From the IMG/VR virus record IMGVR_UViG_3300035698_018088, positions 1-26,255 of that record: a DNA stretch of 26,255 nt. One strand, 5' to 3'. Position numbers and translations under genes: made by a program. Source of the DNA: a virus. How positions within the stretch are numbered: the stretch's first letter is position 1; the number at the start of each line of letters is the position of its first letter. Positions 7,947 to 15,697 of this stretch are shown here, one piece after another. The notes beneath the pieces are model-generated. The model was not told the DNA's origin and made no database searches. It saw only the letters and a list, made by a program, of their open reading frames with translations.

Positions 7947-8177
7947 TTATAAGTTATTAGAATGATTATTTTCTATTTTAGTTTCTATTCTTACTAATCT
8001 TTGTATAATTTCACTATATTGAGTAGATGATGTATATATTATTGATTTATCTTCATTTGCTCTTATTCTATCATTAGCAATAACACCATTTGTAAGGCAA
8101 ACAAGCCAAATACCACATATTGCAGTTATGACCCAAAAAGCCAACTGCCACCTACTATTGCCATTGCCATTAACCAT
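7947..8177 (-). CDS. Small single-pass membrane protein
   Basis: Encodes 76 residues. A short polar N-terminus is followed by one hydrophobic segment at about residues 10-33 (LAFWVITAICGIWLVCL). A hydrophilic, probably helical C-terminal region contains RLVRIETKIE. This plan, a single membrane span plus an amphipathic helix, is common in small phage membrane proteins located near structural or lysis genes, including hemolysin XhlA-like and spanin- or holin-associated proteins. It is the best lysis-related candidate in the window, but that is inference only. Start 8177 has TAGGAA upstream. Confidence 0.7.
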   Translation of the reverse strand: MVNGNGNSRWQLAFWVITAICGIWLVCLTNGVIANDRIRANEDKSIIYTSSTQYSEIIQRLVRIETKIENNHSNNL

Positions 8178-8200
8178 AGTATTCCTATTTTTTATTACTT

Positions 8201-8284
8201 TTATTTATTATTAATTTTATCTGGTGTGAATAATGCAAGTAATTTCCTAATTTCTTTTAACATACTAGGAGTGTGTCTTACCAT
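8201..8284 (-). CDS. Possible 27-residue peptide
   Basis: An ATG-to-TAA frame of 27 codons in the gap between the cold-shock gene and the membrane-protein gene. The peptide has a helical centre (MLKEIRKLLALF) that could be amphipathic. There is no clear SD upstream; AGTAAGAT is the nearest purine-rich run. It may start at the internal ATG eight codons in. Listed only because the gap holds nothing else. Confidence 0.25.
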   Translation of the reverse strand: MVRHTPSMLKEIRKLLALFTPDKINNK

Positions 8285-8319
8285 ATCTTACTATTGTTAT
8301 TTTCTTTACTTGCATTACT

Positions 8320-8532
8320 TTAGACTTGCTTAATTACTTTTACTTTTGTTGCTTGAAGACCTTGAGGACCTTCTTCTATATCAAAAGTTACGTCATCTTC
8401 ATCTAATAGAGTTTTATATCCTTCCATATCAATATGTGAAAAATGAATAAAAAAATCTTTATCATCATCATTTCTAGTGACAAAGCCATAACCTTTTGCG
8501 TTATTGAACCACTTACACTTACCTTTGTTCAT
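8320..8532 (-). CDS. csp: Cold-shock domain protein (CspA type)
   Basis: Encodes 70 residues, a complete single cold-shock domain. RNP1 is KGYGFV (residues 13-18) and RNP2 is DFFIHFS (26-32), with the expected opening KGKCKWFNN. Such proteins bind single-stranded RNA and DNA and act as RNA chaperones or antiterminators. It is the first gene after the promoter at 8716-8744, with a leader of about 175 nt holding inverted repeats, reminiscent of the long regulatory leaders of bacterial csp genes. Start 8532 follows TAGGAA. As first gene of the late packaging/head operon it might help read through or melt structured messages; that role is inferred. Confidence 0.94.
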   Translation of the reverse strand: MNKGKCKWFNNAKGYGFVTRNDDDKDFFIHFSHIDMEGYKTLLDEDDVTFDIEEGPQGLQATKVKVIKQV

Positions 8533-8585
8533 ATGTTCCTATTTCCTTTGTTTTATATTTTTATAATATTATTTAAACTATCTAG

Positions 8586-8632
8586 AATGGAGCTACAGAT
8601 TCCATTTTTAACTATTAATTTTCTCTGTAGCT
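8586..8632 (-). promoter_or_regulatory. Cold-shock gene leader with two competing hairpins
   Basis: On the minus-strand RNA, AGCUACAGA (8632-8624) can pair perfectly with UCUGUAGCU (8599-8591). Alternatively AAUGGA (8606-8601) can pair with UCCAUU (8591-8586). The second stem places the 3' arm of the first in its loop, so the two exclude each other. The element lies about 55 nt upstream of the csp start codon. There is no U-tract, so any control would be on translation or stability. A temperature- or protein-sensitive switch is possible but unproven. Confidence 0.4.
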
Positions 8633-8687
8633 TATTCAGTCAACCTCTAGACCCCTCTAGTGTTTATTTTAAACCTTAATATTTTAA

Positions 8688-8706
8688 GATAGTAAAAAAT
8701 ACTATC
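8688..8706 (-). promoter_or_regulatory. 5'-terminal hairpin or operator at the csp promoter
   Basis: A perfect 7-bp inverted repeat (GATAGTA and TACTATC) with a 5-nt A/T spacer. It begins 9 nt after the -10 box of the promoter at 8716-8744, so it would be the first thing transcribed. The other promoter of this design has a different-sequence repeat at exactly the same offset, which favours an RNA hairpin protecting the 5' end over a protein operator. Confidence 0.6.
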
Positions 8707-8715
8707 CTTTACTAT

Positions 8716-8744
8716 AATATAGCCCAAGCTACCGGTTTTGTCAA
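8716..8744 (-). promoter_or_regulatory. Sigma70-type promoter for the csp/packaging/head operon
   Basis: A consensus TTGACA (-35, 8744-8739) and TATATT (-10, 8721-8716) are separated by exactly 17 bp on the minus strand. The -10 is preceded by GGGC, giving TGGGCTATATTA, a 12-mer shared with the promoter at 17349-17377. The -35 starts 3 nt after the stop codon of the 41-residue ORF. It faces the csp gene and everything down to the capsid genes. Confidence 0.8.
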
Positions 8745-8747
8745 TCA

Positions 8748-8873
8748 TTATTTTTTATTTTTAATCAATTTTAACATCTTTTTATAATTTTGTTTCATCT
8801 GAATCTCTATTTTCTTCCATAATACATTATTTTTATTAATAATACTAACCAACTTATCTGCTAAATTTTTCAT
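8748..8873 (-). CDS. 41-residue Lys/Asn-rich helical peptide
   Basis: A short gene with a strong ribosome site (AAAAGGAG, 6 nt before ATG 8873), 12 nt after the exonuclease stop. It looks like the last gene of the glycan operon. The peptide is strongly basic and predicted helical (LADKLVSIINKNNVLWKKIE, then a Lys-rich tail) with one Trp. No family is recognised. The clear SD and start make it a likely real gene. Confidence 0.65.
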   Translation of the reverse strand: MKNLADKLVSIINKNNVLWKKIEIQMKQNYKKMLKLIKNKK

Positions 8874-8885
8874 TTTTTACTCCTT

Positions 8886-9584
8886 TTAAATAGAAGATTT
8901 AATTCTTTTCATATATTTAGATACTAAAGTAAATAAAGCTTCTGTATCAATTACATCTTGTTTGCAATGTTTTCTTGATAAATTTATTGCCCAAGTCTCA
9001 CCTCTAAGACAACCATGTTTAATTGATAATGTTAATTTATCTTTATTAGTTTTTCCTACTAATTTTCTACAACCATTTTCTAAACTATTTCTACTAAGTT
9101 TAAATTTCTTTCTTAATATCATCCAAGTATCTGTTTGGAAAATAACTCCAAAAGTGGGAAAATCTATCTTATCTATTACTGCTCTAGTTCTTGTAAAAGG
9201 TATGTCATACCCAACATGATAATGTCCTACTACTCTTGTGTATTTACTCATCAAATCTATTAAACTCTTAACTATTCTACTATCTTCTTTTGGTTCTATA
9301 TCTCTTTTATGTGAACTATATTTTTTAATATCTTTTTTAGTTATATAATCTTCAAAATGTTTACCTTTATTATCTATTGCATACCAATTAAACATAATAG
9401 AATAATCTGCATTAAGACCTTCTGCTTCAATATCAAAATATAATATTTTTTCATCAAAATTTTTATTTTTATTATATTTTTTAAAACATCTAGGATGTTC
9501 CCAAGCATTACGTCCATGTGGACATCTAAACTTATCTCTAACAATTAACTCTGCTTTCTTCATTTTACTTGCTATTATACTCAT
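8886..9584 (-). CDS. DEDD-type 3'-5' exonuclease (YprB/RNase H-like)
   Basis: Encodes 232 residues. Motif I is FDIEAEG (Asp51 and Glu53), motif II is GHYHVGYDIPF (Asp127) and motif III is HCKQDVIDTEAL (Asp210). These are the four acids of a DEDD exonuclease, and the motif style matches the YprB-like RNase H branch and proofreading domains of family B polymerases. An N-terminal CPHG...HPRCF segment may bind zinc. It stands alone without a polymerase domain, so a repair, recombination or host-DNA degradation role is possible. Its start overlaps the end of the reductase gene by 4 bp, with AGGAGG just upstream. Confidence 0.87.
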   Translation of the reverse strand: MSIIASKMKKAELIVRDKFRCPHGRNAWEHPRCFKKYNKNKNFDEKILYFDIEAEGLNADYSIMFNWYAIDNKGKHFEDYITKKDIKKYSSHKRDIEPKEDSRIVKSLIDLMSKYTRVVGHYHVGYDIPFTRTRAVIDKIDFPTFGVIFQTDTWMILRKKFKLSRNSLENGCRKLVGKTNKDKLTLSIKHGCLRGETWAINLSRKHCKQDVIDTEALFTLVSKYMKRIKSSI

Positions 9585-10546
9585 ATTCCTCCTATATCTT
9601 CTACACTACAATAATCACTACTATTATTTCCCCAATTTTTAAAATCTTTTTTATTAAACTTATTGTCTCCAGCTAAAACAGCACTATTAAAAACAAACTC
9701 TAAAGAATAGTCTGCTAATGCTATTTCCCAATCTCTCATAGCTGATAAACCAGTAGATTTTAATTTATCTAAATTCATTGTCTCATTTTTAGTATATATT
9801 ACATGAAAGGGAAATTTTTTATGAAATTCATCAAAATTTACTGATTTTACTTTAACTTTTCTTGTTAATCCTAAATAATTAACAAATACTTTAGCTACAT
9901 CATATCTACTTGCTCTTTCTCCACCAATATTATAAATACCATAAGGAACCTTATTTTTAACTAAATTTTTAATTGTTTTAGCAAAATCTTTTTGATTAGT
10001 TGGACAACCAAAAACATCATTGATAGCAGGTAATTCTGTTACTCCTGTTCTAAGTACTTTATATATTTTACTTATAAATTTAGTATCTATTTCAGGTCCA
10101 CCACCCATTCCCCATCCACATCTAAAAATCCAATGTTTAGGATATGTTTGAACAACTAATTCTCCATAATACTTACTACGTCCATAATGATTAAGAGGAG
10201 TAGGTTGGTCAGTTTCTTTATAAGATTCTTTTTTTCCATCAAATATTCCACAAGTTCCAATATAAACAAAAGGTATATCTAACATTTTTGCTAATTCTAC
10301 CATATTTTGTGTACCAGTAAAATTAGTCATATAAGCATCTGAAGGATTAAATTCTGCTGCTATATGGTCAGTTTCTGCTGCAGCATGAAAAATTAAATCT
10401 ATCTTTTTATCTTTATAAGATAATACTTGTTTAATGTTACAAACATCTAACTCAACGGAACTTGTTCCTATAATTTCATCATCAATAAAAATTTCTTTAA
10501 TACAACTACCTAATTGTCCCTTTATCCCTGTGACTAAGATTCTCAT
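9581..10546 (-). CDS. RmlD-like NAD(P)-dependent sugar reductase/epimerase
   Basis: Encodes 321 residues of the extended short-chain dehydrogenase family. The Rossmann motif TGIKGQLGS (Gly7, Gly10, Gly13) and GQLG resemble dTDP-4-dehydrorhamnose reductase. The catalytic Tyr-Lys pair is YGRSK (Tyr121, Lys125), preceded by the YIGTCGIFDG strand. RmlD enzymes reduce 4-keto nucleotide sugars in rhamnose synthesis; related family members are epimerases. The exact substrate cannot be fixed, and no RmlA, B or C homologue is in the window, so host precursors would be needed. Its 5' end overlaps the preceding GT-C/TPR gene by 41 bp. An AGGAG within that gene is its SD. Confidence 0.87.
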   Translation of the reverse strand: MRILVTGIKGQLGSCIKEIFIDDEIIGTSSVELDVCNIKQVLSYKDKKIDLIFHAAAETDHIAAEFNPSDAYMTNFTGTQNMVELAKMLDIPFVYIGTCGIFDGKKESYKETDQPTPLNHYGRSKYYGELVVQTYPKHWIFRCGWGMGGGPEIDTKFISKIYKVLRTGVTELPAINDVFGCPTNQKDFAKTIKNLVKNKVPYGIYNIGGERASRYDVAKVFVNYLGLTRKVKVKSVNFDEFHKKFPFHVIYTKNETMNLDKLKSTGLSAMRDWEIALADYSLEFVFNSAVLAGDNKFNKKDFKNWGNNSSDYCSVEDIGGI

Positions 10547-11939
10547 ATTTACTATCTCCTGGTAAAATCAGATTACTTTTTGGTTTTTCTGATTTATTTT
10601 TTAATTTAAGAATATTATCTTTAGTATATGCTAAATATTTTTTTCCTGCTTCTTCTTGACCTTCAGGAAGATTTTCTCCAGCATATTTTAAGAATTCAAG
10701 AGCTTTATCAAACTGTTTAACTTCTGTTAATATTAAAGCTATATTATTATTTAATCTAAAATCATTCTTACGTAACTTCCATCCTTGAAACCATGATTCT
10801 AATGCAGTAAATAATTCTCCTTTATGTTTTTCTTCTTGTCCTTTCCAAGTCCAGAGTGCATGACATTCTGGAGAATTTACTAAATTATGTTCTATTTGAG
10901 AATGAATATTCTTATAACTAGGTATATGTAGATATAAACGAACTAAATAAGCTACTATAAAAACAGTTAATAATACTGCCTTTAATACTGGGTCTGGAAT
11001 TAAAAATATTAAATGAACTAAAGCATACATCATTCCTATTAAAGGTAAATAAAGATATCTTTCTGCTATTGCTTGTTGAATAGTTATTGGAAAATTACAC
11101 CATTGACTAATTAAAATAACAAACCATAATAATCCAAAAGTAACTGAACTTACTGGAAAACAAATTAAAGAATATAATAATGCAGAAATTATTCCAACTC
11201 CAAAGATAGTATATATATCAATTTTATACCATTTCTTATTCTCTTTTTTTGAAAGTCCATAAGTATATAACATATTATGATATACTCCTAATCTCTTAGG
11301 AAATATTGCCATTGCAACATAATAACCAAGACTCTTAAAATATACTATTAATCTTGCAAAAGAAATTTGTTTTTGTAATGCAGGTGTACATTTCCATTTA
11401 AACATAAATGAATTTATTAAAAATTTAAAACCTATTATAAGTCCTATAGGTATTATTAAACTCCAAAACCAAAACTTACTTCCAATAAATAATAAAGGAG
11501 AAAAAATAGGAGCAAAACATCCAAGAGATAATGCTGCAACAAAAAATATTGGTGCAAACATTTTAAAACTAAACATTAATAAAGTTAATCCAGTTGCTGC
11601 TGAATATCCTTTACCTGATAGCCATACTGAACCTTGAGTTGCTGCTGGATGTATTGAAAACAATAATGCTATAAAAAATGAAATAGTGTTACAACCAAAA
11701 GCATAATATATTAATAAAGTATTAGTTAAATGTAATAGGAAAGTTAATATATGTCCAAGTTTCGGATTTTTATAACAAGTTCCAATAAACGATTGCCATA
11801 CTTCTTTTAAGAAATTTTTAGGTTTCTTTACTTCAACTGAACGTTTTGCTACATCCCAATCATCTATTCCGTAGCCGTAACTAAGTGTTTTAGTAAACAT
11901 AAAAAAATAAACTGATATAAGAATTAATATATGATACAT
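10506..11939 (-). CDS. TMTC-like GT-C glycosyltransferase with TPR tail
   Basis: Encodes 477 residues with about 8-10 membrane segments and a soluble C-terminal tail. An acidic pair (GIDDWD, Asp26-Asp27) follows the first span, as in GT-C enzymes that use lipid-linked sugars. SIHPAATQGSVWLSGKG (about 95-111) matches the HPxxTExVAWxSGR-type motif of TMTC/DUF1736 proteins. The region FPKRLGVYHN fits DUF1736, and AERYLYLP (about 292-299) matches the family's ERYLYLP motif. Residues about 365-450 look like TPR-type helices. Members transfer sugars from polyprenyl-phosphate donors to proteins or glycans outside the membrane. A partner GtrB/ALG5-like gene at 15687-16403 could make the donor. Starts directly after the stop of the radical SAM gene, with AGGAG in its last codons. 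Confidence 0.8.
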   Translation of the reverse strand: MYHILILISVYFFMFTKTLSYGYGIDDWDVAKRSVEVKKPKNFLKEVWQSFIGTCYKNPKLGHILTFLLHLTNTLLIYYAFGCNTISFFIALLFSIHPAATQGSVWLSGKGYSAATGLTLLMFSFKMFAPIFFVAALSLGCFAPIFSPLLFIGSKFWFWSLIIPIGLIIGFKFLINSFMFKWKCTPALQKQISFARLIVYFKSLGYYVAMAIFPKRLGVYHNMLYTYGLSKKENKKWYKIDIYTIFGVGIISALLYSLICFPVSSVTFGLLWFVILISQWCNFPITIQQAIAERYLYLPLIGMMYALVHLIFLIPDPVLKAVLLTVFIVAYLVRLYLHIPSYKNIHSQIEHNLVNSPECHALWTWKGQEEKHKGELFTALESWFQGWKLRKNDFRLNNNIALILTEVKQFDKALEFLKYAGENLPEGQEEAGKKYLAYTKDNILKLKNKSEKPKSNLILPGDSKYENLSHRDKGTIR

Positions 11940-12929
11940 TTATTTTCTCCTTTTCAATAAACCTTTTAATCCAATATTTATACTTCTTCTTAAATAATCT
12001 AAGTCAGTTAGTGAATTAATATCTTTTATTTTATTATACCAAAATTCTAAATTAAATCCTACTTCATAAAATTTATTCACATATTTTCTGAATTCTTCAT
12101 TCCCTTGTTGTTGAAATTTAGGGGGGGTATAAAAGGACATTTGGGCGGTTTTAGCATACCCTTTAATAAGTAAATATTTAAATAAATCTATTGTTCTCAT
12201 AGTATCTTCTAATGTTTCCCAGGGATAACCTATCATTCCAGCAATATGTGGTTCAAGTCCAGCTTTTGATGCTTGTATTACATATTTATAAGCATCTTTA
12301 TTTACCCCTTTATTTATTTTATCTAACGTTTTTTGATTTGCACTCTCAAGACCAAATAACACCATACGAAAACCCGCTCTATACATGAGGCTATAATCCA
12401 CATCAACCATACGCATATTACAACTAAACTTAAGCCCACTAGAAATTGGGACAAGCTTAGTACAGAATTTGGATAACCACTGGCCCACTGGAAAAGTTCC
12501 ACTATCATCAAATACCTCCTTAAATCCAAGTGCTTTACATTCTTTTATTTCTTCAATTACATTATCAACTGGTCTTGCTTCATATTTAATACCTTTTTCA
12601 ACACAAAATTTACATTTACCATGCCAACAACCTGAAGCTGCCATAATATGAGTTCCTGGTAAATATTTATAATTACCACTAGTATATTCCTTAGCTCTTG
12701 TCCATACTCTGTCAGGAGCAGGTAAATCTAAAAAAGACAATCCTTCTGGTTTTGTAATAATTTTATCAAACTTATCAAAATCATAGTACAAATTCTCATC
12801 CCATGTAACATTATGTCCTTTTTTTCTATTATATTCAGCTTCCATAGCCATAAGTACTGGATAGATATTAGCTTTCTTTTCATGTTGTCTTTGTTGTGAA
12901 TATTCATTAGGAATATACAATAATTTCAT
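11940..12929 (-). CDS. Radical SAM protein (B12-binding subgroup-like)
   Basis: Encodes 329 residues. The [4Fe-4S]/SAM motif is ASGCWHGKCKFC, with Cys101, Cys106 and Cys109, that is Cx4Cx2C and not the commoner Cx3Cx2C. Typical barrel motifs follow: LGFKEVFDDSGTF, FRMVLFGLESANQKTLDKINKG and GYPWETLEDTMRTI. The first 95 residues take the place of a cobalamin domain but lack its DxHxxG signature, so it may be degenerate. Such enzymes in glycan clusters perform methylations, rearrangements or sugar modification; the reaction here cannot be assigned. It starts directly after the methyltransferase stop, with GGAG upstream, so both are probably co-translated. Confidence 0.87.
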   Translation of the reverse strand: MKLLYIPNEYSQQRQHEKKANIYPVLMAMEAEYNRKKGHNVTWDENLYYDFDKFDKIITKPEGLSFLDLPAPDRVWTRAKEYTSGNYKYLPGTHIMAASGCWHGKCKFCVEKGIKYEARPVDNVIEEIKECKALGFKEVFDDSGTFPVGQWLSKFCTKLVPISSGLKFSCNMRMVDVDYSLMYRAGFRMVLFGLESANQKTLDKINKGVNKDAYKYVIQASKAGLEPHIAGMIGYPWETLEDTMRTIDLFKYLLIKGYAKTAQMSFYTPPKFQQQGNEEFRKYVNKFYEVGFNLEFWYNKIKDINSLTDLDYLRRSINIGLKGLLKRRK

Positions 12930-13559
12930 TTAAATTTTCTCCGCAACCATGAAAAGACCCTTGGACATAATACCAAAATATCTTCCTCTATCTTCATGAT
13001 GAAGTACTTTATAACCTTTACTTATTAATAAATCTGAAAGAGTTTTTCTTGTAAAATATCTTATATGTGGGCTATAAGGATGAAAAAATGTATTCATAAA
13101 AAAAATACCAATTATAGCCATTTTAATAAAACCCATTTCATTAGTTGAAATCATAAGTCTTCCACCTTTTCTTAAATGAAGATTAAGAAAATCAAATACA
13201 TTATCAAAATCAAATATATGTTCAAACACATCTCCAGCAGTTATATTATCATATTTAATATTAGGCATTTTATCAAAAGTAAAATATTTTTCTTTAGGAT
13301 ACAATTTTTTAGCTAATTTAACTGCTTCTTCAGATATATCTACTCCAACTGAACTATGTGGATATTCTTTAGACATTAAATCTACTAAATGTCCTTCACC
13401 AGAACCAAAATCAAGAGTTTTTCCTGGTTTAAGCCATTTTTCTATTTTAGGAAGATTATCTACTGCATGTTGCCTGGTGGGATGGTCTCCGAAGAATTTT
13501 ATTTCAGGTAATTTATTCTTCCAATATTTTTCATAATATCCTTTTATTTCTTTTTGCAT
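12930..13559 (-). CDS. Class I SAM-dependent methyltransferase
   Basis: Encodes 209 residues. Motif I is TLDFGSGEGHL (about 48-58). The SAM ribose acid strand is VGVDIS, motif IV is ITAGDVFEHI and the post-IV motif is LRKGGRLMISTNEMG. This is the usual arrangement of small-molecule and sugar methyltransferases of the Methyltransf_11/23 type. In this cluster it probably methylates a sugar, nucleotide sugar or finished glycan. It lies between a GT2 gene and the radical SAM gene with 0-2 nt gaps. SD AAGGAG is formed by the last codons of the GT2 gene. Confidence 0.9.
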   Translation of the reverse strand: MQKEIKGYYEKYWKNKLPEIKFFGDHPTRQHAVDNLPKIEKWLKPGKTLDFGSGEGHLVDLMSKEYPHSSVGVDISEEAVKLAKKLYPKEKYFTFDKMPNIKYDNITAGDVFEHIFDFDNVFDFLNLHLRKGGRLMISTNEMGFIKMAIIGIFFMNTFFHPYSPHIRYFTRKTLSDLLISKGYKVLHHEDRGRYFGIMSKGLFMVAEKI

Positions 13560-13561
13560 AT

Positions 13562-14494
13562 TTATTTCTCCTTAGGTCTTTCTATAATTTTTACAAAATT
13601 TCTATTTATTCTATGTTTATACCAATTAGTAAAAGGTCTTAATATAAATTTAGGTGTTAATATAGCTATTAAACTAAACATCCAAAAATCTATTCTTAAT
13701 AAGTTTTTAGGTCTTAATTTAATAAATAACCATATCTCTCTAAATAAAATTTTATAGTTAGTCCAATTTTTTAATTGAATTAAACTTATAAACAATGTTA
13801 AAATAATATCTTGTTTACCTATAAGATTTGTCCAATTCATTGTTGGAGAAGTTTTATAGTAAACAGATTTTGTTGCTGTGTTACCACCTGGATGAATTCT
13901 TACAGCAATAGTATCATATTTAATCATATAATATTCCCAACCAGCGTCTAGAACTTGTTTAACTATACTAGGTGCTTCCATAAATGCATCATTAGAAACT
14001 TTTAATATTTTAAGTTTAGAAAAAGCTTCTCTGCGGAAAGCTATTCCACTAAAATTACAAGATGAAAACATAGGATTTAAAATACGATGAAGTCTTACTG
14101 CTCCATCATATTTATTTAAAAACTGATAATAAAAATGACCAATATGTCCTATTTTATCATTTGATTCAAAAATTCTAACCATATCACTTATTACTTTTGT
14201 ATTTGTAAATAAATCATCATGAGATATAAACACTATATATTGTCCTGTTGCTTTTTTAATACAGTTTTTTAAATTAGGTCCAATTCCCTGCTTAATTACA
14301 TATTTATACAAAATTATTTCTTCATACTCTTTAACAATATTAATAGTATTATCTGTTGAACCATTATCTGATACTATAATTTCAAAGTTAGGATAATCTT
14401 GTATAATACAAGATTCTATTGTTTCTCTAATTACTTTTTCTCCATTATATGAAGGTATGGCTATAGTTACTTTAGGTAGATTATCTATTGACAT
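13562..14494 (-). CDS. GT2 family glycosyltransferase
   Basis: Encodes 310 residues. The GT-A fold opens with VTIAIPSYNGEKVIRETIES and IIVSDNGSTDNT (about 8-50). The metal-binding acidic motif is FISHDD (Asp93-Asp94). FSGIAFRREAF and EAPSIVKQ follow in the acceptor half. The last 60 residues are basic with one or two hydrophobic stretches (FWMFSLIAILTPKFIL), suggesting membrane attachment. It would add a sugar from a nucleotide donor to a lipid-linked glycan. It overlaps the previous GT2 gene by 14 bp and has AAGGGG upstream. Confidence 0.92.
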   Translation of the reverse strand: MSIDNLPKVTIAIPSYNGEKVIRETIESCIIQDYPNFEIIVSDNGSTDNTINIVKEYEEIILYKYVIKQGIGPNLKNCIKKATGQYIVFISHDDLFTNTKVISDMVRIFESNDKIGHIGHFYYQFLNKYDGAVRLHRILNPMFSSCNFSGIAFRREAFSKLKILKVSNDAFMEAPSIVKQVLDAGWEYYMIKYDTIAVRIHPGGNTATKSVYYKTSPTMNWTNLIGKQDIILTLFISLIQLKNWTNYKILFREIWLFIKLRPKNLLRIDFWMFSLIAILTPKFILRPFTNWYKHRINRNFVKIIERPKEK

Positions 14495-15185
14495 TATATA
14501 TAATACCCCTTATTAAAATTATTCCCATTACACAAATAAATAAATGTGGTCTTCTAACTACTTTTAACCATTTACCTTTTTCTAAGAATACCCAAAAACA
14601 TCTATACCAAAAATTTAAACACTTATCATTTGGATTTTTAGCTGCAAATTTTTTCATACTTTTAGTATAATAAACTTTTTTATTAAAATAATCATAAGGA
14701 GTTATACTATCATCATGAAATAAATGATTTATAGATATTACTCTCTTACCTGGAACTCTTCTATCCCAATCACTATCTTCAGGACCACTCATAGTTAAAT
14801 CAAATTTTGGACATCCTTTTGCTCTAACAAAACGAACTACATCTACAACAGTCCCATTATAAAACTCTCTTTCCCATCTTCTTATTATAGCAAAAATACC
14901 ATCAGCCACTATTACTTCTGGTATATAAACAGCATCTGCTTTATTCATTAATTCAACACATTCTTCAATAAGTTTAGGAGATATAGATTGGTCACTATCT
15001 AACAACAATAAATAATCTCCTTTAGCTCTATCAATTCCTATATTTCTTTGTTCACTTCTCTCTTTATTTTCATCAACTATAATAATTTCTATATTATTAT
15101 AAGTAGATTTTTTTATTGAATCTATGGTTTTAGTTAAATCTCTGCCTCTATGGGTAGGTATTATTACTGATACTTTTAATTTCAT
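14481..15185 (-). CDS. GT2 family glycosyltransferase
   Basis: Encodes 234 residues. The fold opens with KVSVIIPTHRGRDLTKTIDSI, followed by IEIIIVDEN, and the catalytic DxD is LLDSDQ (residues 63-65). MSGPEDSDWDRRV resembles the ED motif of chain-elongating GT2 enzymes, and a C-terminal hydrophobic segment (FICVMGIILIRGIIY) probably anchors it to the membrane. It is shorter than average but has both donor and acceptor motifs. Its start overlaps the stop of the sigma-like gene by 4 bp, with an AAAGGAA site. Confidence 0.91.
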   Translation of the reverse strand: MKLKVSVIIPTHRGRDLTKTIDSIKKSTYNNIEIIIVDENKERSEQRNIGIDRAKGDYLLLLDSDQSISPKLIEECVELMNKADAVYIPEVIVADGIFAIIRRWEREFYNGTVVDVVRFVRAKGCPKFDLTMSGPEDSDWDRRVPGKRVISINHLFHDDSITPYDYFNKKVYYTKSMKKFAAKNPNDKCLNFWYRCFWVFLEKGKWLKVVRRPHLFICVMGIILIRGIIYNVNR

Positions 15186-15697
15186 TTATTATGGATTCCT
15201 TTCAATTTTTTTATTATTTTATGATATTTTCTATGCATTTTCTGTTTTGTCAACCCATATACTTCACCTAAAGCTTCAAAAGTATAACCATCAATTAATT
15301 TTTCTTCTAAAAGTACTATTTCTTCTAATGTACAATATGGATAAACTATTTTTATAAATAAATCTTTTTTATTTTTAACATCTGGAAACATTTCAATTAC
15401 ATTTTCTTTTGTTACTTCATTATTTTCTACTATATTAAATTTATTAGAAGTAAATTTAGCATCTCTAATTAAATCAAATATTTTCCAACTAATTCCATGA
15501 TGTATTAACTTAATAATTTCTTCATCAGATTTTTTTTGATATTTATTTATTGTTTCTAAAGCTCTAAGTAATAATTCTTGATTTATATCATCTACATCTA
15601 TTGCATCATTTTTAAACCATACAGGATAATTAAAAAAAGTTTTATTAGCACGTTTTTTTATTTTATTTATTTCTTCTGTATTTAGTTTATAAGTCAT
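15182..15697 (-). CDS. Sigma-70-like RNA polymerase sigma factor
   Basis: Encodes 171 residues. The N-terminal half resembles sigma region 2: DVDDINQELLLRALETINKY, then a segment ending IFDLIRDAKF, which would bind core polymerase and the -10 element. The C-terminal half is a region 4 HTH: TLEEIVLLEEKLIDGYTFEALGEVYGLTKQKMHRKYHKI. This is the compact plan of phage and ECF-type sigma factors. It sits inside a run of glycosyltransferase genes with overlaps on both sides (11 bp and 4 bp), which is unusual. It may direct host polymerase to phage promoters such as those at 8716 and 17349. SD AAGGAG precedes the start. Confidence 0.8.
   Translation of the reverse strand: MTYKLNTEEINKIKKRANKTFFNYPVWFKNDAIDVDDINQELLLRALETINKYQKKSDEEIIKLIHHGISWKIFDLIRDAKFTSNKFNIVENNEVTKENVIEMFPDVKNKKDLFIKIVYPYCTLEEIVLLEEKLIDGYTFEALGEVYGLTKQKMHRKYHKIIKKLKGIHNK

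Noticed and set aside
8614-8643. A second TTGACT promoter-like box inside the csp leader.
   Set aside because: No acceptable -10 at 16-18 bp; the best is a poor match at 19 bp.
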